12,934 nt of DNA from Candidatus Methanomethylophilaceae archaeon (GTDB lineage Archaea > Thermoplasmatota > Thermoplasmata > Methanomassiliicoccales > Methanomethylophilaceae): the NCBI GenBank assembly GCA_017395275.1, contig JAFPVN010000331.1:1-12934 (forward strand), given 5' to 3'. This document shows, piece after piece, positions 8,901 through 12,934 of this stretch (the stretch's first letter is position 1; each line of letters begins with the position of its first letter). A program made the position numbers and the translations under genes. Under the pieces are notes generated by a model. It did no database searches, was not told where the DNA came from, and saw only the letters and a program-made list of their open reading frames with translations.

Positions 8901-11900
8901 TCCCCGTTGGACTTCATGGCGTAGAACGTGCCTCCGACCTTGTCCTTGCCGTGGCAGGTCCAGAGGTTCTCCCCGTCGTCCTCGAGATCGTACACGGTCC
9001 CGTCCGACCAGGTGAGGAGACCCCATTCCGCGGCCATCAGCCTGTCCCATATGCTGGCGCTGCCGGACGGAACGAGGTGCATGTTGTTGACACGTATGTC
9101 GAACAGCCTCACACCGGCGTTGAGCTGCTCATTGATGTACAGGTACTGGGTCTTCGCCATGTAGTGCATGTGCATGAAATCCCCGACGGACGCCGTGAAA
9201 CGCGACTCCGTCTTCTTCATGCTCGAGTCGTGGGTCCCCGGGATGTTGATCTCGCTGATCCTCCTCTCCCCGGAGATCCCGGACATCCAGTTCTTGTCGC
9301 TCAGGGAATAGTAATCGTTGATCTGGCTGGCCCAGTCGATGAAGTTGGATCCGTCGGTCGCACTTCCGGGGGTTCCCGCGCTGAACGTCGCCTCGCCGTC
9401 CTTCAGCGCGACCAGGAATCCCTCGGCGGAATCGAAGAACACGGACGGGTCCCAGTCGCTGTTGTGTTCGCTGTATCCGTTCGTGAAGCGGCCGGTCTGT
9501 TTGTCCAGCGTCACGTATATGCTCGCGGTCTTCTCCAGGGGACCGGTGACGTTGATGCGGCAGGATTCCAGATAGATCCCGTTGCCTTCGACGGCCTCGT
9601 TGTACCTCACGACGGGGCCGCCTTTGATGTCGATATCGTCGGCATCCTCATCCATCATGATTCCGCCACCGATACCGTCGGCGGTGTTGTACTCGATCGT
9701 GCCTCCCCACAGGTTGAGGTTCCCGTTGTCCGTGTTATGGATGGCGCCTCCGTTCTTGCCGGCATGGTTGTATCTGAGCATCACGCCGCTGTGGATGTTG
9801 ACCGTCGACCCGTCCTTTATGCAGATGGCCCCTCCGTTCACGCCGGCACGGTTGTAGCTGACATCCACCGTGCCCATCAGTTCGATGATGCCTTCGGTGT
9901 AGAATGCCCCGCCGTGCTGGTCCGCTACGTTGTCATGGAACACCGGGCCGTCCCTGACGACGACCTTGCGCTCGTCGGTGTAGACCGCGCCGCCGCAGTC
10001 ATGGGAGTTGTTGTTCATGAAGACGGTCTTGCCGCCGGAGATCTCCAGGCCTCCGTCGGTGATGCAGATGGCCCCTCCGTGCTTCCCGGAATAGTTCCCT
10101 GTGAAGACGCAATCGATGACGTAGAGCATCTGATCGTCCGCTTCCATGAAGATGGCGCCGCCGTTTCCGTGATGGCTCACGCAATCGATGAATCTGCAGT
10201 TCTGTATGGTACCGGAGTTCCTGTAGTCGATGTGGAGCGCCCCTCCGTTGCTGGAGCTGTCATCGTCCGTCACCTCGTTCCCGAAGAACACGACATTGTA
10301 GAGGTTCATCGTGCAACCGTCGTCGTCATCGCAGAAGATGGCACCTCCGTCGTCCTCGCAGGTGTTGCAGACCACATAACCGCCGGTCATCTCCAGGTCG
10401 CCGTTGTTGTAGATCGCTCCGCCCCATTGGGTGGCCCTGTTGCCGATGATGATCCCGCTCTCGAATATCAGTTTGGAACCGTCATGGATGTTGATCGCAC
10501 CTCCGTCCTTGGCATAACCGCCGGTGATCGTCCCCGTGCCTATCGTGTCCTTGATGGTCATGGTGGTGTACGCCCTTATCACGAACACCTGCCCGTCCTT
10601 ATGGTCGTCGTCCAGCTGTCTGTCTATGGTGTATCCGTTCAGATCCAGGATTATGTTCCTGGTGACGGTTATGCAGTCCCTGCCTTCGGCATATATGCTG
10701 TTGGTCAGTGCGACCTCGGTCCCGTTGGGCGTGCCGCTGTCGTTGGCCAGACTCTTGAGCTCATCCCAGGTGCTGATGAGCGTCATGCCGGTCTTGGACG
10801 AGTTCCACAGTTCGTAATCGCAGAAGAGTTCGGGCAGCTGGGTCTCCGCCAGATCCTCCTTGAACGGAAACCCGCTGACCTCGTTGTATGAGAACACGCT
10901 CTGGAGACAGGGGTATGTGTTGAAGTGGTCGGTGAAGGGTTTGGACGGGTCCTGCATGGCGAAGTCGATCTTGGATGACGGATCGACCGGGCCGGAGAAA
11001 CCGATGGTCTCCCCGTCGCTGAGCATCACGTTCTTGCCGAGCATTGCCCTGTTGTCGTAGATGTTGGGGGTCCCGCGGATGTTGAATACCGATCCGCTCT
11101 CCACCTTGATGCCCCCTCCGTACAGCAGGGCCTCGTTGCCTGTGATCAGACATGTTCCGAGATCCAGTGTGCCGACCCCATGGAGACAGATGGCCCCTCC
11201 GTCCATCTTCGAGGCGACGTTGTTCCTCATTGTCACGTTATCCGCTGTGACCGTTCCGATTATGCATATAGCACCTCCGTTTTCGTTGGCCGTGTTGGAC
11301 TCGAAATTGGAGCCGTTCAGCACGAGTCTGCCCTCGTTATAGATTCCGCCGCCGCTGTAGCAGACGTTCTTGATGAAATTGGTACCGGTGACGTCCATGA
11401 CACCGGTGTTGTACGCGCCGCCCCCGTCGTATGTGGGTTTGTCAGGCGTTTCGTTCTCTCTGATGGTGCACGTTTCCAAGGTGACGTGGTTGCCTATGGA
11501 ATCCAGGTCGCTGCTCGTCGGCATGTTACAGATTCCTGCTCCGTAGTGCGCTATGTTACCTGATATGACGGTGCCCCTGACGGTCAGTACCGCCCAATCC
11601 CCTTCGTTGAAGATCGCTCCGCCGTGACCCCGGAGCTCCTCCACGGAGTCCGCGGAACAGCCGTCGATGGTCGAACCGGTGACGGACATCGTACCCTGGT
11701 TGTACAGTGCGCCTCCTTCATTCTCGGCCACGCTGCCCTTGATGAGGACGTCCTTCAGGGATATGTTGCTGTCCGCGGTGTTGTAGACGGTTCCGCCGCA
11801 GCCTGTGACCATATCCGTCACGGAATCATCCCTGTATGCGGTATTGTTCCTGAATTCCGTACCCGTGAAGTCAGCCGCCCAATGCGACCCGCTCTCGGTG

Positions 11901-12817
11901 TTCCACACGACGTTGGATTCGTTATAGACCGCACTTCCGGCCAGGGATTCGCTGTTGCTGATCTCCCCGCCGGTCACCAGCAGTTTGGCGTTCGGCGTAT
12001 TGTAGATGGCACCGCCGTACTGCTTGGACCTGTTCATGGTCATATGCGTCTGATCGATGATGACCGTACCCTCGTTGTAGATGGCGCCTCCCTTCTCGCC
12101 GGCGGAATTGCCGGCGAAGGAACAGTTCTGGATGTGGACGAATCCTTTGTTGTAGATGGCCCCTCCGTTCCTCTCGGCCTGGTTGAGGGCGAAGGTGGTA
12201 TCCTTTATGTTGAGGACTCCGTGCACATCGTTGTAGATGCCTCCTCCGTCGAGGGAGGCACGGCCGTTCCTGAACGTTCCGCTCTCGATGGTGAGGTTTC
12301 CGTCGTTCACGATGGTCCCGCCGATGTTCGTCTCACTCGGGAAATCGCCCCATATCATGGAGTTCATGACGATCGCCGACCTGTTCTCGCTGGTATCCTT
12401 GATGGTTATGGAGACGCCGGAGCCTATCCTTAGGAATCTCGTGTCTTCCTTTATGTTTGCTGTGGGCGGACTGGTGGAAAGCGGGTTGACCCTATGTCCG
12501 TTCAGATCGATGGTCATGCCCCAGTCGGGCTCACCGGGGACGACATACAGATTCAGGTTGGCACAGTTCTTCCTGAAGCCGTCGTCCGTTCCTGTAAGCT
12601 TCACGGTCTTTCCGCTGTTCTGCGGTCTCAGTGCGTCCATGAGCTGATACACATCGCTGACTTCGATCACGTCTTCCGGTTCATCGTTCGCACTGGCCGA
12701 CCCTGCTGCGAACAGGGCGGTGACGGCCAACAGTGCGATCGTCATCACTACGAATATCTTGACACGGAGGGGTTTCCCTGGCGCCTCCCCGCCGTGTGCT
12801 GCTCTAATTTTGCCCAT
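2966..12817 (-). CDS. Giant modular surface protein with two beta-helix modules and an embedded PI-PLC-like domain
   Basis: This is a single uninterrupted 3,283-residue protein. A signal peptide (residues 1-43) has a basic start, a hydrophobic core VVMTIALLAVTALFAAG and likely cleavage after ASA. Two beta-helix modules follow (about 55-625 and 677-1120), each opening with a DLNG[HY] strand. Next is a PI-PLC-like domain (about 1172-1535) with H1196 in IPGTHDSS, R1242 in FDIRV and H1289 in CHGK. After it come about ten InlB/Flg_new-type F.GW repeats (1580-2300), four YDG/YNG repeats (2304-2632), three GW-YG repeats (2634-2876), two MBG-like repeats (2877-3028) and three YDGK repeats (3029-3253). 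A C-terminal transmembrane helix (about 3259-3279) ends in the short basic tail GRLRK. The topology is an extracellular protein held in the membrane by its C-terminus, as in archaeal adhesin-like proteins. The ATG at 12817 was chosen because GGTG lies 7 nt upstream and the frame's TTG at 12844 lacks such a site. Adhesion, lipid or glycolipid cleavage, or both are inferred roles. Confidence 0.93.
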   Translation of the reverse strand: MGKIRAAHGGEAPGKPLRVKIFVVMTIALLAVTALFAAGSASANDEPEDVIEVSDVYQLMDALRPQNSGKTVKLTGTDDGFRKNCANLNLYVVPGEPDWGMTIDLNGHRVNPLSTSPPTANIKEDTRFLRIGSGVSITIKDTSENRSAIVMNSMIWGDFPSETNIGGTIVNDGNLTIESGTFRNGRASLDGGGIYNDVHGVLNIKDTTFALNQAERNGGAIYNKGFVHIQNCSFAGNSAGEKGGAIYNEGTVIIDQTHMTMNRSKQYGGAIYNTPNAKLLVTGGEISNSESLAGSAVYNESNVVWNTESGSHWAADFTGTEFRNNTAYRDDSVTDMVTGCGGTVYNTADSNISLKDVLIKGSVAENEGGALYNQGTMSVTGSTIDGCSADSVEELRGHGGAIFNEGDWAVLTVRGTVISGNIAHYGAGICNMPTSSDLDSIGNHVTLETCTIRENETPDKPTYDGGGAYNTGVMDVTGTNFIKNVCYSGGGIYNEGRLVLNGSNFESNTANENGGAICIIGTVTADNVTMRNNVASKMDGGAICLHGVGTLDLGTCLITGNEALLYGGGIKVESGSVFNIRGTPNIYDNRAMLGKNVMLSDGETIGFSGPVDPSSKIDFAMQDPSKPFTDHFNTYPCLQSVFSYNEVSGFPFKEDLAETQLPELFCDYELWNSSKTGMTLISTWDELKSLANDSGTPNGTEVALTNSIYAEGRDCITVTRNIILDLNGYTIDRQLDDDHKDGQVFVIRAYTTMTIKDTIGTGTITGGYAKDGGAINIHDGSKLIFESGIIIGNRATQWGGAIYNNGDLEMTGGYVVCNTCEDDGGAIFCDDDDGCTMNLYNVVFFGNEVTDDDSSSNGGALHIDYRNSGTIQNCRFIDCVSHHGNGGAIFMEADDQMLYVIDCVFTGNYSGKHGGAICITDGGLEISGGKTVFMNNNSHDCGGAVYTDERKVVVRDGPVFHDNVADQHGGAFYTEGIIELMGTVDVSYNRAGVNGGAICIKDGSTVNIHSGVMLRYNHAGKNGGAIHNTDNGNLNLWGGTIEYNTADGIGGGIMMDEDADDIDIKGGPVVRYNEAVEGNGIYLESCRINVTGPLEKTASIYVTLDKQTGRFTNGYSEHNSDWDPSVFFDSAEGFLVALKDGEATFSAGTPGSATDGSNFIDWASQINDYYSLSDKNWMSGISGERRISEINIPGTHDSSMKKTESRFTASVGDFMHMHYMAKTQYLYINEQLNAGVRLFDIRVNNMHLVPSGSASIWDRLMAAEWGLLTWSDGTVYDLEDDGENLWTCHGKDKVGGTFYAMKSNGDDQSVDDVLNWMTNFLVMHPTETLIVEFAVETQDDDEDNIKISEERLYQKLYALSQQTNPSTGKSFIYIQDGLQFGDDFTEYPYLKDCRGQLVVFGDGIGGIQGENLPPVNAEYSQDVGFDCSIEEKRLSLERFIDQYIDGADGRYITPDVTEHLDVKYNIGFNVGPTDTMYYIGKYFESFVDKHIGPLYNADQLLPDFLAEGKAFDQRGKYVGWVKTDGAKAANFGYIWRSNFPDPLDESSPFKLNYADVRVESGLGAYPVTTYRQLLGSTFTIPGCIYEDKGDLEFVGWIAGETFYEPGSEYTVTGDVTFVAAWKDVNVVTVGFVNYDGTPLDTIHYVPGTSAADITAQAPVATREATAQYTYVFSGWEPAIADASENVTYTAKYDEVLNTYTVTWMTWDGLTLVERDEKVGYGSQPSYDGPAQTREETVQHTFEFIGWSDAIDSSDGKPVSDLPAVTGGATYYASFKKIAKQYTIRFADWDGTVLWEGLHYVETDPSVITPPDPVREPSGGMYYEFAGWSPTPVTVTADATYTATYNETDVQRYCITFMDWDAKIISRTWYEAGTGYADITVPEDPTRDPSPQFSYAFKGWSPSVPAAGEIAESVTFAAVYDRIVNKYAVKFYDWDGTELSSTDYDFGTPADSIVRPADPVRQKDAQYEYLFSGWAPGITDVSSDSSYMATYSRELRTFTITWKNFNGEILETDTDVQYGSIPVYDGSIPLKPQDVKDRFEFTSWDPQLTFVTQDATYTAQFEAIGLPFMITYVINGGEFAEGCPDKVPYAHGDRVLLYVETQVSRACYYFSGWHDNPELTGDWVSEVGIDDYGDKTFYMQWAPVNYDIFLNNAGGDCPSRITYNIETPTFTLDNPAIEGFTFIGWTNDDTTDPITMELTIEQGSSGTKRFTAHWEGVEYDIEYYDGQNKLTGIGPSRYAHEFEPPFPQKPTEIYLGPLPEKDGFVRVGWYTTSDFQEGTEISSFPATDMGVKKVYAKYEARSDVYWETLPAAVDGLVYDGDEKTLITAGTAVGGTAQYRSGDDGDFSTELPKATDAGEYRVWYKIVADNDDVDISWVLVTIVKPAPTVDVEPTAVTGLEYNGEMHELIIKGEASGGTMLYSLDTEVFRKYIPTGEAVGEYTVWYMIHGDNNHCDTEILGSVVVTIAKGSPETPFVPTANELTYNGQPQQLVGVDPSWNVVLQYSLDGTNYSPEIPTATDAGTHTVYYMVKDDPNYEDTEPATVDVTISKLSAEWVMEPLPMTLKYTTKAQPLLFSGIVSDSRALFRIGDTGDYSPEIPTASNPGTYVVWYRIDDANGNYEVPAEDSLTTVIKIPVHLTVSLEGWAYGQAPNQPAVTGNVGEAPVTFEYKPKSGGDSDYSANVPTDAGEYTVRATAADTAQFLKGSATADFAIAKATFTPTVSIDGWTRDQEPNAPTVDGNVSGGTVTFRYKEKGASDSTYSKAVLVDAGSYVVMAEISPTANYEGAAASAEFAIAKAAIAPSVTVEGWVYGETARVPTVTGNDGNGTVTFLFREQGAAEYSADVPTNAGNYELKAEIPETANYLGGSATTSFSISKASVTVTADDKSRVYGSADPKLTATVTWQTGGPAGTVSYTLSRATGEDVGAYVISVSAESNENYDVTVQPGTFSILKASITIDADDASKIYGSVDPELVAAVIWNTGGPVGPVPYALSRAAGEDVGAYGISVSAQSTSNYTVTSVSGGTLTISPRVAELIWNSVFTYDGKEHLPTASVGNLVEGDECTVTVLAIAQIHPGTYDADATSLSNGNYVLPDVTATKFVIDPKVAELIWNSVFTYDGKEHLPTASVGNIVEGDECTVTVLADAQINAGTYDAEATALGNGNYVLPDIAVTKFVIDPKVAALEWSRISFIYDGKPYAPTASVGNLVDGDVCSVTVSVDGEHTAAGEYTAVATALSNPNYALPADASVGYVIVGEDETIRAMSIWTALGVIALCVAMMVLGRLRK
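3060..3734 (-). repeat. Three YDGK repeats, 222-bp period, two nearly identical
   Basis: Residues about 3029-3253 form three units of about 74 residues, each with AELIWNSVFTYDGKEHLPTA or a relative, SVGN[LI]V[ED]GD, and a final strand. The first two units are nearly identical in DNA. The 115-bp stretches 3395-3509 and 3617-3731 differ at only three positions, and 3281-3311 equals 3503-3533. The third unit (FIYDGKPYAPTA) is diverged. The exact 222-bp offset means one whole domain was duplicated in frame. The block sits next to the membrane anchor. Confidence 0.9.
3735..4191 (-). repeat. Two MBG-like repeats (KIYGSxDP type)
   Basis: Residues about 2877-3028 hold two units of about 76 residues with the pattern VTVTADDKSRVYGSADPKL or ITIDADDASKIYGSVDPEL, then GGP-G, LSRA-GEDVGAY-ISVSA and a final strand. 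The 'A-D-D-x-S-x-x-Y-G-x-x-D-P' and 'G-E-D-V-G-x-Y' signatures are those of MBG-type (mucin-binding-glycoprotein-like) repeats common in surface proteins. They are possibly sugar- or mucin-contacting but more safely described as stalk elements. Confidence 0.78.
4192..4918 (-). repeat. Three GW-YG repeats of about 80 residues
   Basis: Residues about 2634-2876 contain three tandem units opening with VSLEGWAYGQAPNQPAVTGN, VSIDGWTRDQEPNAPTVDGN and VTVEGWVYGETARVPTVTGN. Each continues with a V-T-F strand and a D-A-G-x-Y-like motif (PTDAGEYTV, LVDAGSYVV, PTNAGNYEL) and ends in F-x-I-x-KA. They are clearly homologous to one another but well diverged in DNA. They probably act as stalk domains of Ig-like or MBG-like fold. 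The fold assignment is inference. Confidence 0.75.
4926..5909 (-). repeat. Four YDG/YNG repeats of about 82 residues
   Basis: Residues about 2304-2632 hold four related units. Each has an early LVYDG, LEYNG, LTYNG or LKYTT motif, a middle strand with YS-D or FRIGD, a DAGEYRVWY-like motif (variants AVGEYTVWY, DAGTHTVYY, NPGTYVVWY), and a strand such as VDVTISK. The D-A-G-x-Y motif is shared by many Ig-like or MBG-like stalk domains of secreted bacterial and archaeal proteins. The likely role is a spacer. The fourth unit has lost the YDG glycine (YTTKAQ). Confidence 0.75.
5920..8080 (-). repeat. InlB/Flg_new-type F.GW repeats (about ten units)
   Basis: Residues about 1580-2300 form some ten tandem beta-grasp-like repeats, each with an F-x-GW core: FVGW, FSGW, FIGW, FAGW, FKGW, FSGW, FTSW, FSGW, FIGW and VGW. 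The middle ones follow a consistent plan: YTVTF.DWDGT, then YxxGT, DPVR, Y.F.GWxP, and DATYTATY. This is the Listeria-Bacteroides (InlB B-repeat/Flg_new) type found in many secreted proteins, where it usually acts as a stalk or spacer. The first unit directly follows the PI-PLC-like domain. The last three differ and include a longer, non-WDG form (for example ITYVINGGEFAEG). Confidence 0.85.
8213..9304 (-). other. PI-PLC X-like catalytic domain inside the giant protein
   Basis: Residues about 1172-1535 resemble bacterial calcium-independent phosphatidylinositol-specific phospholipase C, which cleaves the inositol-phosphate head group from PI lipids or PI-anchored glycans by paired-histidine acid-base catalysis. 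Visible matches are INIPGTHDSS (H1196-D1197, corresponding to the first catalytic His-Asp of the Bacillus enzyme), AGVRLFDIRV (R1242, the head-group arginine position), WTCHGK (H1289, the second catalytic His) and PTETLIVEF, the strand conserved as 'ETxI' in the family. D1524 in VKTDGA near the domain end is a candidate for the last catalytic Asp, but that placement is uncertain. The length of about 350 residues is somewhat more than the roughly 300 of stand-alone bacterial enzymes. The catalytic set looks intact, so activity is plausible. The real substrate is unknown, and the fold alone does not prove a phosphoinositide target. Confidence 0.82.
9546..10510 (-). repeat. Second beta-helix repeat array (about 12 GGAI units)
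   Basis: Residues about 770-1091 carry eleven to twelve further GGAI repeats: GGAINI, GGAIYN, GGAIFC, GGALHI, GGAIFM, GGAICI, GGAVYT, GGAFYT, GGAICI, GGAIHN, GGGIMM, and finally a degenerate GNGIYL. It is preceded by a head region (DELKSLANDSG, then ILDLNGYTID) that parallels the head of the first array (VYQLMDALRPQNSG, then TIDLNGHRVN). This array is more acidic than the first, with Asp-rich turns such as CDDDDG, DDDSSS and DEDADD that might bind cations. The two arrays look like ancient duplicates that have since diverged. Confidence 0.85.
11041..12322 (-). repeat. First beta-helix repeat array (about 15 GG[AG]xYN units)
   Basis: Residues 166-593 consist of about fifteen imperfect repeats of roughly 22-35 residues. 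The core is GGAIYN, followed by a short strand such as GTVII or GVLNI and then an asparagine-containing turn such as FAGNSAGEK. Variants include GGTIVN, GGGIYN, GSAVYN, GGTVYN, GGALYN, GAGICN and GGAICI. The regular Gly-Gly, Asn ladder and alternating hydrophobic strand are those of right-handed parallel beta-helix surface proteins (Pmp-like or adhesin-like repeats). Such domains typically act as binding surfaces or rigid extensions. The repeat is visible in DNA as recurrent GGCGCCTCC- or GCACCTCCG-like words on the plus strand. Confidence 0.88.
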
Positions 12818-12883
12818 CGATGACCACCAAAATTTCTGAATCAAACGTCCGGAAACGGAACGGATGTGCAGTGTTGTGTGCTC

Positions 12884-12896
12884 TTTTATATTTTTT
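12884..12896 (-). promoter_or_regulatory. TATA box of the giant surface protein gene
   Basis: Read on the minus strand this is AAAAAATATAAAA, a strong archaeal TATA box with an A-rich upstream flank that could serve as the TFB recognition element. Transcription would be expected to start roughly 25 bp downstream, near 12860. That leaves a leader of about 40 nt that includes the GGTG ribosome-binding site before the ATG at 12817. The AT-rich block stands out sharply from the GC-rich coding DNA around it. Confidence 0.7.
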
Positions 12897-12912
12897 AATT
12901 AGAGGTCCGAAA

Positions 12913-12934
12913 GTGTACCAATAAATTGTGGCAC
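12913..12934. promoter_or_regulatory. Imperfect palindrome upstream of the TATA box, candidate operator
   Basis: Two 10-bp half-sites, GTGTACCAAT and ATTGTGGCAC, are arranged as an inverted repeat around a central AA and match at 7 of 10 positions (GTG and CAAT arms conserved). The site ends about 17 bp upstream of the TATA box, a place where archaeal activators or repressors often bind. It runs to the window edge, so its full extent is unknown. It might also belong to a divergent gene outside the window. Confidence 0.3.

Noticed and set aside
6923..10891. Plus-strand open frame of 1,322 codons antisense to the giant gene
   Set aside because: It lies exactly in codon register with the giant gene, so it stays open merely because that gene avoids TTA, CTA and TCA codons in this GC-rich stretch. 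The translation shows no recognisable domains, while the minus strand encodes clear repeats, catalytic motifs, a signal peptide and an anchor.
9546..12322. Recurrent short DNA words (such as GCACCTCCG and GATGGCGCC) resembling a CRISPR-like or satellite array
   Set aside because: Spacing is irregular and always in frame. The words are simply the codons for the GGAIYN protein repeat, and there are no constant repeats with unique spacers.
12818..12844. TTG at 12844 as the start of the giant protein
   Set aside because: It is a rare start codon with no ribosome-binding site, and it adds a WW-containing stretch before the signal peptide. The ATG at 12817 has GGTG at good spacing.
1..12934. tRNA, rRNA, insertion sequences, attachment sites or in-frame TAG (pyrrolysine) codons
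   Set aside because: I saw no cloverleaf, rRNA-like segment, transposase or terminal inverted repeats by eye. The large genes are open without internal stops, so there is no evidence for amber read-through here.

Overview
The window looks archaeal. Promoters are TATA-like boxes about 25-30 bp before the presumed transcript starts, with no bacterial -35/-10 pairs. One gene appears leaderless, and arginine is often encoded by AGG in GC-rich DNA. The combination of a bacterial-type DnaK/DnaJ pair with a giant 'adhesin-like' surface protein built of GGAIYN beta-helix, InlB-type and MBG-like repeats fits a gut- or rumen-type methanogen such as the Methanomassiliicoccales. That placement is inference from gene content and style. 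No marker gene in the window proves it.

Layout. Positions 1-224 (+) hold the 3' end of dnaK, and 227-1363 (+) hold a complete dnaJ. The two are separated by 2 nt, so they are almost certainly co-transcribed. After a 60-bp gap carrying a T-rich stretch and a TATA-like element comes a 476-residue protein of unknown function (1424-2854, +) with an N-terminal zinc ribbon and a TPR-like helical body. A 111-bp convergent intergenic region (2855-2965) carries a hairpin flanked by T-rich DNA. The remaining three quarters of the window (2966-12817, -) is a single gene of about 3,283 codons, with its own TATA box and a possible operator at the right edge.

The giant protein is a secreted, membrane-anchored modular protein. 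In order it has: a signal peptide; two related beta-helix modules of GG[AG]I[YF]N-type repeats (about 15 and 12 units); a bacterial-type phosphatidylinositol-specific phospholipase C (PI-PLC)-like domain with recognisable catalytic residues; about ten InlB/Flg_new-type 'F.GW' repeats; four 'YDG/YNG' repeats; three 'GW-YG' repeats; two MBG-like repeats; three 74-residue 'YDGK' repeats, two of them nearly identical in DNA; and a C-terminal transmembrane anchor. The simplest reading is a cell-surface stalk carrying a lipid- or glycolipid-cleaving domain and a beta-helix head away from the cell. This enzyme-on-an-adhesin arrangement is the most interesting thing in the window.

The left part (protein-folding genes) and the right part (surface protein) show no functional link and are separated by a convergent terminator region. 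The four visible stop codons are TGA, TAA, TGA and TAA. None is TAG, which is compatible with a pyrrolysine-using lineage but too few to count as evidence.
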